Source: Actibacterium sp. (GTDB lineage: Bacteria > Pseudomonadota > Alphaproteobacteria > Rhodobacterales > Rhodobacteraceae). Taken from it: DNA of 64,000 nt. The position numbers and the translations under genes are program-made. Within the stretch, counting starts at the first letter, position 1, and each line of letters opens with the position of its first letter. The notes beneath the pieces are model-generated. The model was not told where the DNA came from, did no database searches, and worked only from the letters and a program-made list of their open reading frames with translations. The stretch is taken from positions 30,963-94,962 of the forward strand of contig JADQCB010000031.1 of assembly GCA_016278325.1 (NCBI GenBank), given 5' to 3'. This document shows, piece by piece, positions 1 through 9,796 of the stretch.

Positions 1-2420
1 CGCACCGCCACCCCGTGCGCGCGCGCGTCGCGCACGATCTGGGCCGGTGCGTAGAATCCCATCGGCTGCGAATTCAGCAATGCGCAGGCGAAGATGCCGG
101 GGTGATGCCGCTTGAGCCAGGCCGAGGCATAGACCAGCAGCGCGAAACTGGCGGCATGGCTTTCGGGGAAACCGTAGCTGCCGAACCCCTCGATCTGGGA
201 AAAGCAGCGCGCGGCGAAATCCGCATCATGGCCGTTGGCCGCCATGCCGCGCAGGAAGCGGCTGCGGAATTCGCCGACATTGCCATGTTTCTTGAAGGTG
301 GCCAGCGCACGGCGCAGCCTGTCGGCCTCTTCGGGGGTGAAGCCCGCGCCGATGATCGCGATCTGCATCGCCTGCTCCTGGAACAGCGGCACGCCCAGCG
401 TCTTCCCCAGCACCCGCCCCAGCGCATCCGAAGGAAAGCCGACCCGTTCCTCGCCGTTGCGGCGGCGCAGATAGGGATGCACCATGTCGCCCTGGATCGG
501 GCCGGGGCGGATGATCGCGACCTGGATCACCAGGTCATAGAAGCCGCGCGGCCGCATCCGGGGCAGGAAATTCATCTGCGCGCGGCTTTCCACCTGGAAC
601 ACGCCCAGGCTGTCGGCCTTGCACAGCATGTCATAGACGGCCGGATCCTCGGGGGGCAGGGTGGCCAGGTCATATGCCGTCTGGTGGTGCTGGGCGATCA
701 GGTCGAACCCCTTGCGCAGGCAGGTCAGCATGCCCAGTGCCAGGATATCGACCTTCAGAATGCCCAGGGCGTCGATATCGTCCTTGTCCCAGCAGATGAC
801 GGTGCGCTCTTCCATCGTGGCGTTCTCGACCGGCACCAGCTCGTCCAGCCGGCCCTCGGTGATGACGAAACCGCCGACATGCTGCGACAGATGCCTGGGA
901 AAGCCCTGCACCTCGGCGATCAGGTCCAGCGTCTGGCGCAGGCGCCGGTCGGCCGGGTCCAGCCCGATCTCGCGCAGGCGGGCCTCGGGGACGGGCCGGA
1001 GCGCGCCGAACCCCCAGATCTGCGAGGACATCGCCGACAGCGTGTCGTCTGACAGCCCCATCGCGCGGCCGACCTCGCGCACCGCGCGCTTGCCACGGTA
1101 ATGGATTACCGTGGCGCACAACCCGGCGCGGTGGCGGCCATAGCGCCGATAGATGTGCTGGATCACTTCTTCGCGCCGCTCATGCTCGAAATCCACGTCG
1201 ATATCGGGCGGTTCGTCGCGGGCCTCGCTGACGAAGCGTTCGAAGACCATCGTGCCGATCTCGGGGCTTACGCTGGTGACGCCGAGGCAATAGCACACCA
1301 CCGAATTGGCGGCCGATCCGCGCCCCTGGCACAGGATGCCGCGGCCGCGGGCGAATTGAACGATGTCGTGGACGGTCAGGAAATAGGGCGCATAGGCCAG
1401 CTTGCCGATGAGGTCGAGCTCATGTTCCAGCATCGCGCGCACCTTTTCCGGCGCTCCGGCAGGGTAACGCCAGCCCAGCCCGGCGCGCGCCAGGCGGGCC
1501 AATCGTTCCTGCGCGGTCTCGCCATCCGACAGTTCCGAGGGGTATTCATGGCCCAGCTCGTCCAGCGAGAACCGGCAGCGCGCCGCGATCTCGGCGCTGC
1601 GCGCCACGGCGGCTTCATGCCCTGCGAAAAGCGTGCGCATCCCGGCATCGGAGCGCAGGCGCCGTTCGCCGTTGGCCAGGGCGGCGCGGCCCAACTGGTC
1701 GATCCGCACCCCCTGGCGGATCGCGGTCAGCACATCGGTCAGCCTGCGGCGTCGGCCGTGATGCATCAGCGGTGCACCCGACGCGACGGTGGGCAGGGCC
1801 AGCTCTTGCGCCAGCGCCGCCAGCCGGTCGAAACGCGCCCGGTCCTGCCCGTCATAGGCCGGCGCCATCACAAGGCTTGCCGCCCCGGCAAAGCGATGCG
1901 ACATCCGCCGCGCCTGCGCCATCCAGCGGCCCGGCGGTTGCCCCGGCGGCGGGTGCAGCAACAGCTCCATCCCCGCGGCCAGTTCCATCAGGTCGTCGAA
2001 TGCCAGGTGGCAGCCGCCCTTCTGCGCGCGCAACCGCCCGCGGGAAATCAGCCGCGACAGGCGGCCCCAGGCGGGCCGGTCGCGGGGCAGGGCGGTGACG
2101 GTGAACCCGTCCTCCAGCACCAGCCGCGCGGCGGGGATCAACCGCGCAACCGTGTAGATCGGGGTCGCGGGCGGCGCGGGGATATGCGCGGGGCGGGGCG
2201 GGCCGATCGGATCCAGGTCGGCGGCGCGCCGCAACCGCACTTCGCGCGCGATTTCGCGGGCCTGGACATGCGCCCGCACGATACCGGCGACCGAGTTCAC
2301 ATCCGCCACGGCGATGGCGTCCATCCCGAGCATCGCGGCCCGGCGGACATATTCCTCGGGATGCGAGCCGCCGGTCAGGAAGGTGAAGTTGGATGTCGCA
2401 GAGAGTTCGCAGAAGGGCAT
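1..2420 (-). CDS. dnaE2: Error-prone DNA polymerase III alpha subunit DnaE2 (3' end outside window)
   Basis: This is the damage-inducible translesion polymerase, a C-family polymerase that normally works with ImuA and ImuB. About 806 codons are visible; the family is usually 1050-1150 residues, so the C-terminus lies beyond base 1. The protein starts [20 protein letters not shown], the typical DnaE2 beginning of the PHP domain. The polymerase-core acidic motif [17 protein letters not shown] is present, as are [12 protein letters not shown] and [19 protein letters not shown]. The ATG at 2420 was chosen because family similarity begins exactly there. No good Shine-Dalgarno precedes it. A LexA box ends 12 bases upstream. 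imuA and imuB do not lie upstream (the next minus-strand gene is rppH), so dnaE2 here has its own promoter. The frame stays open to the window edge. Confidence 0.93.
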   Translation of the reverse strand, partial: MPFCELSATSNFTFLTGGSHPEEYVRRAAMLGMDAIAVADVNSVAGIVRAHVQAREIAREVRLRRAADLDPIGPPRPAHIPAPPATPIYTVARLIPAARLVLEDGFTVTALPRDRPAWGRLSRLISRGRLRAQKGGCHLAFDDLMELAAGMELLLHPPPGQPPGRWMAQARRMSHRFAGAASLVMAPAYDGQDRARFDRLAALAQELALPTVASGAPLMHHGRRRRLTDVLTAIRQGVRIDQLGRAALANGERRLRSDAGMRTLFAGHEAAVARSAEIAARCRFSLDELGHEYPSELSDGETAQERLARLARAGLGWRYPAGAPEKVRAMLEHELDLIGKLAYAPYFLTVHDIVQFARGRGILCQGRGSAANSVVCYCLGVTSVSPEIGTMVFERFVSEARDEPPDIDVDFEHERREEVIQHIYRRYGRHRAGLCATVIHYRGKRAVREVGRAMGLSDDTLSAMSSQIWGFGALRPVPEARLREIGLDPADRRLRQTLDLIAEVQGFPRHLSQHVGGFVITEGRLDELVPVENATMEERTVICWDKDDIDALGILKVDILALGMLTCLRKGFDLIAQHHQTAYDLATLPPEDPAVYDMLCKADSLGVFQVESRAQMNFLPRMRPRGFYDLVIQVAIIRPGPIQGDMVHPYLRRRNGEERVGFPSDALGRVLGKTLGVPLFQEQAMQIAIIGAGFTPEEADRLRRALATFKKHGNVGEFRSRFLRGMAANGHDADFAARCFSQIEGFGSYGFPESHAASFALLVYASAWLKRHHPGIFACALLNSQPMGFYAPAQIVRDARAHGVAV

Positions 2421-2432
2421 GGGAACGGATGT

Positions 2433-2447
2433 GTTCTTGATTTGTTC
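2433..2447 (-). promoter_or_regulatory. LexA (SOS) box of dnaE2
   Basis: The plus strand reads GTTCTTGATTTGTTC, an exact match to the alphaproteobacterial LexA operator GTTC-N7-GTTC. It lies just upstream of the dnaE2 start. A TTGACA -35-like hexamer is at 2477-2482 on the minus strand, so the box would cover the -10/+1 area, as expected for repression. The transcript leader would be only about 20-25 nt. Confidence 0.8.
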
Positions 2448-2597
2448 CAGATTAACCTCGATTCGACCGCCGATTCTGTCAATAGCCCGCACCGCCCCGG
2501 GCCGGACCCGTGATCCGTATCCTGCCAGAAAACCCGACCGGCATCGCGCCTGTGGCGCGGCGCCATCACCGGGCAAGTGTCATGGGGCCGCAGGCGC

Positions 2598-3089
2598 TCA
2601 GGCGGAGTGGGGCAGAAGCGCGGCGAAACTGTCAAGCACGCTGGCATAGACCGCGCGCTTGAACGGGACGATATTGTCCACCAGTTCCCGGGCCGGCAGC
2701 CAGGCCCATTGCGAAAACTCGGGATGCGCCGTGTCGATGTCGATCTGGTCATCCGTGCCGTGAAACCGCATCAGGAACCACAGCTGTTTCTGCCCGCGAT
2801 ACCGGCCGCCCCAGATCTTGCCCACCAGCTCGTCGGGCAGGTCATACCGCACCCAATCGTCGGTGCGACCGATGATCTCTACAAGGTCCGGCGAAATGCC
2901 CGTCTCTTCATGCAGCTCGCGCAGGGCTGCGGCTTGGGGATCCTCGCCATCGTCGATGCCCCCCTGGGGCATCTGCCATGCGGCCACCTCTGAATCGCGG
3001 CGCTGTCCGACGAAGACGTCGCCCTCGGCGTTGATCAGCATCACGCCCACGCAGGGACGATAGGGAAGATCGGCGGTGGAATCGGGCAT
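2598..3089 (-). CDS. rppH: RNA pyrophosphohydrolase RppH (Nudix)
   Basis: RppH removes pyrophosphate from the 5' end of triphosphorylated mRNA and so triggers decay; related Nudix enzymes hydrolyse dinucleoside polyphosphates. With the chosen start the protein has 163 residues, close to the usual 155-165. The N-terminus contains [16 protein letters not shown]. The complete Nudix box (G-x5-E-x7-RE-x2-EE-x-G) spans about residues 43-65, with RELHEETGI readable. An alternative start at 3137 ([12 protein letters not shown]) would overlap the ctpA stop as ATGA and give 179 residues; neither start has a strong ribosome site. It is the last gene of the co-directional run gpmI-envC-ctpA-rppH. Confidence 0.9.
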   Translation of the reverse strand: MPDSTADLPYRPCVGVMLINAEGDVFVGQRRDSEVAAWQMPQGGIDDGEDPQAAALRELHEETGISPDLVEIIGRTDDWVRYDLPDELVGKIWGGRYRGQKQLWFLMRFHGTDDQIDIDTAHPEFSQWAWLPARELVDNIVPFKRAVYASVLDSFAALLPHSA

Positions 3090-3133
3090 GGCAATTGCGG
3101 GACCGGCATCGACGCCGGCCCCGGTCCTTCCTG

Positions 3134-4468
3134 TCATTCGGTTTCCAGAACGCTGAGCCCGCGCAGGATGTCGACGGCATAGGCCAGTTGATAATCCTCT
3201 TCGCGCAGCTTGGCCGCTTCCTCGGCCTTGCGCGCTTCCTCCTCGGCCTGCTTGCGCTCTTCCTCGGTCATCGAGTCGTTGCTCAGCCGGCCGCGCAGAT
3301 CGGCTTCGGAGCGGAACTGCGGCGTTTCCTCGGCGCTGTCCTCGGCGGCCGCGGGCTCTCGCGGGGGCTGTTCCACGATGATGTCGGGCGAAATTCCAAG
3401 CGCCTGGATCGACCGGCCCGATGGCGTGTAATAGCGCGCCGTGGTCAGCCGCATCGCCCCGTTCCCCGAAAGCGGGATCACCGTCTGAACCGATCCCTTG
3501 CCGAAGCTCTTGGTGCCCACCACGACCGCGCGCCGGTGGTCCTGCAAGGCGCCGGTCACGATTTCCGAGGCCGAGGCCGAACCGCCATTGATCAGCACGA
3601 CCATCGGCTTGCCGCCGGTCAGATCGCCCTCATCGGCATTGTAACGTTCGCTGTCCTGCGGATCGCGGCCGCGGGTGGACACGATCTCGCCGGCATTCAG
3701 GAAAGCGTCCGACACCTTGATCGCCTGGGTCAGCAGGCCGCCGGGATTGTTGCGCAGGTCCAGCACGACACCGTTGACCTTGTCCATGCCGCCGAGTTCC
3801 TCGGCCGCCTTGTTCAGCTCTTCCTTCAGATTCGGATAGGTCTGGTCGTTGAAAGTGGTCACGCGCAGCACCACCGTATCGCCGACGGTGCGCGAGCGCA
3901 CGGCGGTCAGCGTGATCGTGTCGCGCACGATGGTCACGTCGAACGGATCGGACCGCCCCTCACGCACGACGGTGATCACGATTTCCGATCCCACGGGGCC
4001 GCGCATCAGGTCCACCGCCTCGTCCAGCGTCAGGCCGAGAACGCTTTCGCCATCGACATGGGTGATGAAATCGCCCGCCTCGATCCCGGCGGCCGCGGCC
4101 GGGGTGCCGTCGATCGGCGAGACGACCTTCACGAACCCCTCTTCCTGCGTGACCTCGATGCCCAGCCCGCCGAATTCGCCGCGGGTCTGAACCTGCATGT
4201 CGTCGAAATCCTGCGGTGCCAGATAGCTGGAATGCGGGTCGAGCGAGGTCAGCATCCCGTTGATCGCCGCCTCGATCAGGTCGCTGCTATCGACTTCCTC
4301 GACATACTGGGCGCGGATGCGTTCGAAGATGTCGCCGAACAGGTCGAGCTGTTGATAGACCGAACTTTGCTGTTCGGCCTGCTGCGCAAGCAACGGGCCC
4401 GCCAGCTGTGTGGTCAGCACCGCGCCTGCAAGCGTGCCGCCCAGCGCGGCCATCACGAATTTCCTCAT
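3134..4468 (-). CDS. ctpA: Carboxy-terminal processing protease, S41 family (CtpA)
   Basis: A periplasmic Ser/Lys-dyad protease that trims or degrades envelope proteins. The 444-residue protein starts with a signal sequence ([20 protein letters not shown]). A PDZ domain lies at roughly 95-175 (GGLGIEV ... [16 protein letters not shown]), followed by the S41 protease core. The nucleophile motif [16 protein letters not shown] is near residues 293-308 and the dyad lysine is in [12 protein letters not shown] near 320-331. The C-terminal 60 residues are charged and helical ([18 protein letters not shown]). It begins 6 bases after envC and is followed by rppH. The pairing of an EnvC-type amidase activator with a Ctp protease suggests a role in septal peptidoglycan turnover. 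Confidence 0.93.
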   Translation of the reverse strand: MRKFVMAALGGTLAGAVLTTQLAGPLLAQQAEQQSSVYQQLDLFGDIFERIRAQYVEEVDSSDLIEAAINGMLTSLDPHSSYLAPQDFDDMQVQTRGEFGGLGIEVTQEEGFVKVVSPIDGTPAAAAGIEAGDFITHVDGESVLGLTLDEAVDLMRGPVGSEIVITVVREGRSDPFDVTIVRDTITLTAVRSRTVGDTVVLRVTTFNDQTYPNLKEELNKAAEELGGMDKVNGVVLDLRNNPGGLLTQAIKVSDAFLNAGEIVSTRGRDPQDSERYNADEGDLTGGKPMVVLINGGSASASEIVTGALQDHRRAVVVGTKSFGKGSVQTVIPLSGNGAMRLTTARYYTPSGRSIQALGISPDIIVEQPPREPAAAEDSAEETPQFRSEADLRGRLSNDSMTEEERKQAEEEARKAEEAAKLREEDYQLAYAVDILRGLSVLETE

Positions 4469-4474
4469 GGTGAT

Positions 4475-5608
4475 CTAGTCCTTCCTCGCTTTGAACCACA
4501 CGCCAGGGTCCACCGGTTTGGTGTCGCGTCTCAATTCCATATAGAGCGTTTCCGTCCGCTCTGCACCACCGGTCTGGATGGTGTCGGGTGGAAACGCCCG
4601 CGCCTTGGGGTCCGCGCCGCCCATCAACCCGACCGGCGCGCCGGTGGGCAGAACCTCTCCGACCTCAGCATAGACCTGCGCGAGCCCGGCAAGCACCAGC
4701 AGAGTGCCCGCAGAAGGCTCAAGGATCATCACATTTCCGTAGTCGAGCAGGGGCCCGGCATAGCGCACCGTCGCGGCCACCGGCGCGGTGACCAGCGCCA
4801 GCGGCGGGGTGGCGATCACCCAGCCGGGGCGCCTTACGCCGGCGGCGTCGGCCTCGTTCATGGCGCGCAGCAAGGTGCCCTGCACCGGCAGCGGCAGAGA
4901 TCCTTCGGGGATCGGCAGGTCGGTGACCGGTGGCAGCGTCTCTTGCGCTTCGAGCCTGGCAAGCCCGCGGGCAAAACCGTTCAGCGTGTCGGTGCCTTCC
5001 AGAAGCTGTCGCAGCCTTTCGGAATCGTCGGCGAAGCGCGGCGGAAGGTCGCGGCGTTCCGACAATGCCTGGCTGAGCGCGGTGCGCGCGCTTTGCGCGC
5101 CCTGCATCGCTTCGGCCAGCCGCTGCCGCGAATCCTGCTGGATGGCGCGCAGCAGCGCGACCTCATCGAGCTTCGCGCGCAAGGCATCGGCCCGGACCTG
5201 CAATGCCGGCGTGACCTCGCCCATCAACATGCCGGCGCGGGCGGTGTCCAGCGGGCCGGCCGGGTGCAGCAACAGCAAGGTCTCCGGGGCGCGCTGCATG
5301 GTGGAAAGCACGCCCAGAAGGCGCGAGATCTCTTCGCGGCGCGCCGCAAGCTCCAGCCGCAGCGCGCGTTCGCGGATCGCCGCGCGGCGCAGCCCGGCGC
5401 GCAGCGCGGCGAGCCCGTCCTCGTAGGCGCGGATCGTTCGCGTCAATGCGTCCACCCGGTCGCGCGCCTGCCGCGCCTGCTGAAGCGCCATGGCCGCCTG
5501 GTCGAGCTTCTGCGCCGCGCGTTTCGCCGCGGTGACCGGGTCGACCTGCGCCGCTGCCGGCAGCCATGCCAGCAACAGGCAGGGCAGGATGAAACGGCGC
5601 AAGATCAT
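4475..5608 (-). CDS. EnvC-like murein hydrolase activator (degenerate LytM/M23)
   Basis: A probable periplasmic activator of cell-wall amidases at division. It has 377 residues. The signal peptide MILRRFILPCLLLAWLPAAA is followed by a long coiled-coil region (about residues 22-240, rich in Ala, Arg, Gln, Leu) and a C-terminal LytM-like domain. That domain keeps the M23 fold landmarks (RYAGPLLDYGNVMILEP, YMELRRDTKPVDPGVWF), but the catalytic HxH position reads LLVLAGL and the first zinc histidine is also missing. It should therefore be non-catalytic, like E. coli EnvC. Its ATG overlaps the gpmI stop codon (ATGA), implying translational coupling. Confidence 0.85.
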   Translation of the reverse strand: MILRRFILPCLLLAWLPAAAQVDPVTAAKRAAQKLDQAAMALQQARQARDRVDALTRTIRAYEDGLAALRAGLRRAAIRERALRLELAARREEISRLLGVLSTMQRAPETLLLLHPAGPLDTARAGMLMGEVTPALQVRADALRAKLDEVALLRAIQQDSRQRLAEAMQGAQSARTALSQALSERRDLPPRFADDSERLRQLLEGTDTLNGFARGLARLEAQETLPPVTDLPIPEGSLPLPVQGTLLRAMNEADAAGVRRPGWVIATPPLALVTAPVAATVRYAGPLLDYGNVMILEPSAGTLLVLAGLAQVYAEVGEVLPTGAPVGLMGGADPKARAFPPDTIQTGGAERTETLYMELRRDTKPVDPGVWFKARKD

Positions 5609-7125
5609 TCGTCGATCAGGCTCTTCCCTGTCATTTCGGGCGGAACGTCCATCCCCATCAGGCCCAGAAGCGTCGGCGCCAGGTCGCTCAGCCGGCCGTC
5701 ATGTATCCGCGCGCCGTCGGGGCCGCCGACCAGGATCACCGGCACCGGGTTGGTGGTGTGGGCGGTGTGCGGCCCGCCTGTCACCGGGTCCACCATCACC
5801 TCGCAATTGCCGTGATCGGCGGTCACGATCATCGCGCCGCCGGCATTTTCCAGCGCCGCGAGCACCCGGGCAAGCCCCTGATCGACGGCTTCGCACGCCT
5901 TGATCGCGGCCTCCAGAACGCCGGTGTGGCCGACCATGTCGGGATTGGCATAGTTCACCACGATCAGGTCGTAGCCCTGGCCGATCACCTCGACCAGCTT
6001 GTCGGTGACCTCCGGCGCCGACATCTCGGGCTGCATGTCATAGGTGGCGACCCTGGGCGACTGCGCCATGTAGCGATCCTCGCCTTCCTCCGGTTCTTCC
6101 TTGCCACCGTTCAGGAAGAAGGTGACATGGGGATATTTCTCGGTCTCGGCCAGGCGGAACTGGCGCAGGCCGTGCGCGGCGACCCAGGCGCCCAGCGTGT
6201 TGACGATCTCACGCCTGGGAAAGGCGGCGGTCATGTATTTCATGTGACCGACCGAGTATTCCACCATGCCCAGAAGGGCCGACAGGTTCGGCCGGGTTCC
6301 GGTCTCGAACTCGGAAAACCCCGGTTCGCCGATGGCGCGCAGGATCTCGCGCGCCCGATCGGCGCGAAAGTTCAGGCAGAAAAAACCGTCGCCGTCCTTC
6401 ATGCCCGGCGGGTCGGCGATGACGCTGGGATGGATGAATTCGTCGGTTTCGCCACGCGCATAGGCATCGGCAACCGCCGATTGCGGGGTATCGCATTCCT
6501 CGCCCAGGCCGTGAACCATCGCATGAAAGGCCAGCGAGACGCGCTCCCACCGGTTGTCGCGATCCATCGCGTAATAACGCCCGATGACCGAGGCCACATA
6601 CGCGCCCTGCGGCAATTTTCCGACAAGCTCTGTCACGAAACCGGCGGCCGAATCCGGCGCCACGTCGCGCCCGTCGGTGATCGCGTGGATCGCCACCGGA
6701 ACCCCGGCGCCCGCGATCATCTCGGCGGTGGCCACGACGTGGCGGATATGGCCATGCACGCCGCCATCCGAGACCACGCCCATCAGATGCGCGGTGCCGC
6801 CCGCGGCCTTGACCTTGTCGATGAAGGACAGGATCGCCGCGTTCTCGAAAAACGAGCCATCCTCGATCGCCAGGTCGATCTGGCCCAGGTCCATCGCCAC
6901 CACCCGGCCGGCGCCGATATTGGTGTGCCCGACCTCGGAATTGCCCATCTGGCCCGCGGGCAGACCGACATCATGGCCATGCGTGACAAGCTGGGCATTG
7001 GGGCAAGTCGCCATCAGCCGGTCGAAAGCCGGGGTATTGGCCAGGGCCGGCGCGTTCGCCTCGGTCTCGGCGCGTTTGCCCCAGCCGTCCAGTATGCAAA
7101 GGATAACGGGTTTGCGGTGGGTCAT
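5605..7125 (-). CDS. gpmI: 2,3-bisphosphoglycerate-independent phosphoglycerate mutase
   Basis: Interconverts 3- and 2-phosphoglycerate in glycolysis/gluconeogenesis; a dimetal enzyme of the alkaline-phosphatase superfamily. It has 506 residues, the usual length. The first metal Asp is in VILCILDGWGK (D13) and the catalytic Ser in QMGNSEVGHTNIGAGRV (S63). The C-terminal metal motif reads MIVTADHGNCEVM, with GGPHTAHTTNPVPVIL after it. AGGAG lies 8 bases before the ATG at 7125. First gene of the run with envC, ctpA and rppH. Confidence 0.96.
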   Translation of the reverse strand: MTHRKPVILCILDGWGKRAETEANAPALANTPAFDRLMATCPNAQLVTHGHDVGLPAGQMGNSEVGHTNIGAGRVVAMDLGQIDLAIEDGSFFENAAILSFIDKVKAAGGTAHLMGVVSDGGVHGHIRHVVATAEMIAGAGVPVAIHAITDGRDVAPDSAAGFVTELVGKLPQGAYVASVIGRYYAMDRDNRWERVSLAFHAMVHGLGEECDTPQSAVADAYARGETDEFIHPSVIADPPGMKDGDGFFCLNFRADRAREILRAIGEPGFSEFETGTRPNLSALLGMVEYSVGHMKYMTAAFPRREIVNTLGAWVAAHGLRQFRLAETEKYPHVTFFLNGGKEEPEEGEDRYMAQSPRVATYDMQPEMSAPEVTDKLVEVIGQGYDLIVVNYANPDMVGHTGVLEAAIKACEAVDQGLARVLAALENAGGAMIVTADHGNCEVMVDPVTGGPHTAHTTNPVPVILVGGPDGARIHDGRLSDLAPTLLGLMGMDVPPEMTGKSLIDE

Positions 7126-7259
7126 GCGCGGAACTCCTGATGATCAACCGGGTTCTAGGACGTTGCAGGCGGCGGGACAACCGCCGCGACAAGAATCCAC
7201 ATGCAGGCGGGGCGGCAGGACGTTAGGGTAGAACCGATTTCCTGACCCCGGGCATCGGC

Positions 7260-8528
7260 ATGACTCCGAAAATCGTCACCACGCTGAAAAGCTATTCCTG
7301 GCCGCAGTTCCACGCCGACCTGTTCGCGGGCATCACCGTGGCGCTCGTGGCGATTCCGCTGAGCCTGGCGATCGCCATCGCCTCGGGGGCCTCACCCGCG
7401 CAGGGGTTGATCACGGCGGTTGTCGGCGGGTTCGTGGTCTCGGCGCTGGGCGGCAGCCGGGTGCAGATCGGCGGGCCCACGGGCGCCTTCATCGTGGTGG
7501 TGTATGACGTGATCGCCACGCACGGCTATGACGGGCTGGTGCTGGCCACCTTCATGGCCGGGCTGATCCTGCTCGTGGCCGGGTATCTGCGGATCGGCAA
7601 CCTGATCGCGCATGTGCCCGAACCGGTGATCAACGGCTTTACCCTGGGGATCGCGATCATCATCGCCACCAGTCAGCTGAAGGATTTCCTGGGCCTCACG
7701 GCGCCCGGGCTGCCGGCCGATTTCATCGACAAGATCGCCGTGCTCTGGGCGGCGCGCAGCACGCTGAACCCCTGGGCCCTGGGCATCGGGCTGGCAACCG
7801 TCGGGTTCATCGTGGGGCTGCGCCGCCTGTTGCCCCGGCGCTGGCCCAGTCTGATCGTCGCGGTCGCGGCGGCCTCGGCGCTGGCGGCGCTTCCCGGGCT
7901 GGGCGTCGATACGATCGGCGCGCGGTTCGGCGCACTGCCCAGCAGCCTTCCCATGCCGCACCTGCCGGCGATCAGCATCGAACAGATCCGCACGCTTCTG
8001 CCCTCGGCCTTCGTCATCGCCTTCCTGGCCGGGATCGAGTCCCTCCTGTCGGCGGTGGTGGCCGACCGGATGATCGGCGGCCGCCACCGGCCACGGGCCG
8101 AAGTGGTGGCGCAGGGGGCGGCGAACCTGTCTTCGGCCCTGTTCGGCGGCTTGCCGGTGACGGGCGCCATCGCACGCACCGCGACCAACATCCGCTCGGG
8201 CGGACGGACCCCGGTGGCCGGGATCGTGCATGCGCTGAGCATCCTGCTGGTGTTGCTCGTCGCCGCCCCGTTGGCCGGGCTGCTGGCCATGCCGGCCATG
8301 GCCGCGCTGTTGATCGTGACGGCCTGGAACATGAGCGAGCCGGACAAATGGCGCGGCTATATGCGCGCGTCGGGGGCCGACCGGCTGTTGCTGGCGGTCA
8401 CGCTCTTGCTGACGGTGCTTGTGGACCTGACGGTGGCGATCGGTGTCGGCGTTGCGCTGGGCCTTGCCCTGCGGCTGCGCGACCGTGCCGCACGGGCGGC
8501 GGACGACTGGACTCCGCGCGACCATTGA
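7260..8528 (+). CDS. SulP-family anion transporter without STAS domain
   Basis: An inner-membrane anion transporter (sulfate, bicarbonate or related; the substrate is not readable from sequence). It has 422 residues and about 10-12 hydrophobic segments. The SulP signature is present near the N-terminus (FAGITVALVAIPLSLAIAIA, GGSRVQIGGPTGAFIVVVYD), with a central FLAGIESLLSAVVADRMIGG and GLPVTGAIARTATNIRSGG. It ends right after the last membrane helix (LRLRDRAARAADDWTPRDH), so the usual cytoplasmic STAS domain is absent. No clear ribosome site precedes the ATG. It lies on the opposite strand to its neighbours and splits the otherwise common rlmH/gpmI arrangement. Confidence 0.88.
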   Translation: MTPKIVTTLKSYSWPQFHADLFAGITVALVAIPLSLAIAIASGASPAQGLITAVVGGFVVSALGGSRVQIGGPTGAFIVVVYDVIATHGYDGLVLATFMAGLILLVAGYLRIGNLIAHVPEPVINGFTLGIAIIIATSQLKDFLGLTAPGLPADFIDKIAVLWAARSTLNPWALGIGLATVGFIVGLRRLLPRRWPSLIVAVAAASALAALPGLGVDTIGARFGALPSSLPMPHLPAISIEQIRTLLPSAFVIAFLAGIESLLSAVVADRMIGGRHRPRAEVVAQGAANLSSALFGGLPVTGAIARTATNIRSGGRTPVAGIVHALSILLVLLVAAPLAGLLAMPAMAALLIVTAWNMSEPDKWRGYMRASGADRLLLAVTLLLTVLVDLTVAIGVGVALGLALRLRDRAARAADDWTPRDH

Positions 8529-8542
8529 GCGGATACCCTCTG

Positions 8543-9013
8543 TCAGGCGCGGTGATAGGGGCTTCCGGCAAGGATCGACGCGGCGCGATACAGCTGTTCG
8601 GCCAGCATGACACGGGCCAGCATGTGCGGCCAGACCATCCGCCCAAAGGACAGGCAGGCATCGGCGCGCCCGCGCAGGGCCGGGTCGAGCCCGTCGGCCC
8701 CGCCGATGACGAAGGCCGCGTCACCGCGCCCGGCATCGCGCCATTTGGCCAGCAGCGCCGCGAAATCCGGTGAACTCATCTGCTTGCCGCGCTCGTCGAG
8801 CGCGCAGAGCAGCGCGCCCCTGGGCAGCGCCCGGTCCAGCAGCGTCGCCTCGCCCGCCATGCCGCCGCCCTTCCTGTCCTCGACCTCGTGCAGGGTAAGC
8901 GGGCCAAGCCCCTGGCCACGCCCGGCCCGGTCGAACCGGGTGGCATAATCGTCGATCAGCGCGCGTTCCGGGCCGGCGCGCAACCGGCCCACCGCGCAGA
9001 CATGCAGGCGCAT
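8543..9013 (-). CDS. rlmH: 23S rRNA pseudouridine-1915 N3-methyltransferase RlmH
   Basis: A SPOUT methyltransferase that modifies m3-pseudouridine 1915 in helix 69 of 23S rRNA on the 70S ribosome. It has 156 residues, the typical size. The start MRLHVCAVGRLRAGPE and the C-terminal knot FVIGGADGLDP, LSFGRMVWPHMLARVMLAEQ and GSPYHRA are all family hallmarks. Its ATG follows the rsfS stop codon directly, so the two form one transcription unit. Confidence 0.95.
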   Translation of the reverse strand: MRLHVCAVGRLRAGPERALIDDYATRFDRAGRGQGLGPLTLHEVEDRKGGGMAGEATLLDRALPRGALLCALDERGKQMSSPDFAALLAKWRDAGRGDAAFVIGGADGLDPALRGRADACLSFGRMVWPHMLARVMLAEQLYRAASILAGSPYHRA

Positions 9014-9379
9014 TCAGACCCGGGCCGTTGCCGCCCCGTTGGGCATCCACATCTTTTCGAGCTGATAGAACTCGCGCACCTCGGGGCGGAAGATGTGCAC
9101 GATCACGTCGCCCGCGTCGATCAGCACCCAGTCGCCGATGTCCTTTCCCTCGACCTTGGATCTGCGGCCGAGATCGGTCTTGAGGCTGTCGGCGAGCTTT
9201 TCGGCGATCGAAGTGACCTGCCGGGTCGAGCGACCGGAACATATCACCATGTAATCGGCCATTGCGGATTTGCCGCGCAGGTCGATCGTCACGATGTCTT
9301 CGGCCTTGTTCTCGTCCAGGATGTAGGTGATGCGCTCAAGCAATTCCTCGCTTGTCACGTCTTGCGGAAACTGCGTCAT
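9014..9379 (-). CDS. rsfS: Ribosomal silencing factor RsfS
   Basis: Binds L14 and blocks 30S-50S joining in starved cells. The chosen start (ATG at 9379, MTQFPQDVTSEELLERI) gives 121 residues, which matches the family; the frame continues upstream but that part has no family similarity. The core is readable: KAEDIVTIDLRGKSAMADYM, VICSGRSTRQVTSIAEKL, DWVLIDAGDVIVHIF and REFYQLEKMW. It is translationally adjacent to rlmH. nadD, which often precedes rsfS, is not here. Confidence 0.93.
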   Translation of the reverse strand: MTQFPQDVTSEELLERITYILDENKAEDIVTIDLRGKSAMADYMVICSGRSTRQVTSIAEKLADSLKTDLGRRSKVEGKDIGDWVLIDAGDVIVHIFRPEVREFYQLEKMWMPNGAATARV

Positions 9380-9614
9380 GCGCAGGTCCGTTGCGGGTGT
9401 GTCATGCACCGCATCTGCATGATGAGACAGGACGATGTCCTCCTTGTCGACGCGCCGGCACGGCCCCGGCGCGGGCCATGTCGGGAATGTAGCAACGAAC
9501 CGCGTCGATTCCAACCGAGCCGTTGACGCCTTGTGCGGTCTATTGCCCGATTGCGCGCGTTCGCAGCCGTCCCCCGGCATCCTTGCCATGGCCCGATGCG
9601 CCGCATGCCCGCCC
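9380..9614. other. Intergenic region between divergent rsfS and leuC
   Basis: About 235 bases with no convincing gene. The rsfS promoter must lie here but I could not single out hexamers. Short frames exist on both strands but show no ribosome site or recognisable protein. Confidence 0.5.
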
Positions 9615-9643
9615 TTGATAGACGCGGGGCGAAAGGGTATCTG
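9615..9643 (+). promoter_or_regulatory. Predicted sigma-70 promoter of leuC
   Basis: TTGATA (9615-9620), a 17-base spacer and TATCTG (9638-9643) make a near-consensus promoter. Transcription would begin near 9650, leaving a leader of about 145 nt before leuC. Confidence 0.55.
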
Positions 9644-9650
9644 AACGATC

Positions 9651-9737
9651 ATGAAACGGATTTTCGACATGGACGACCGTGCGCGCCTGCCCTGGCGTTT
9701 TTTCGGCGCATCGCGCTGCGTTCTTGCCCGCCCGTGA
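9651..9737 (+). CDS. Possible 28-codon leader ORF before leuC
   Basis: An ATG just after the predicted leuC promoter opens a 28-codon frame (start MKRIFDMDDRARL, end RCVLARP). It would lie at the very 5' end of the leuC transcript, so it would be nearly leaderless. It has only two leucine codons and no run of them, so a classical leucine attenuator is not supported. No homology is recognised and it may be fortuitous. Confidence 0.25.
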   Translation: MKRIFDMDDRARLPWRFFGASRCVLARP

Positions 9738-9796
9738 GCGAGGCGCAAGGCCTGCCTGACCACATTTCCTGAACATCACCCGCGGGAGAGGACCAA

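Noticed and set aside
3095..5815. A plus-strand frame of 906 codons
   Set aside because: Antisense to ctpA and envC; His/Arg/Gln-rich composition with no domain. The minus-strand genes have signal peptides and catalytic motifs.
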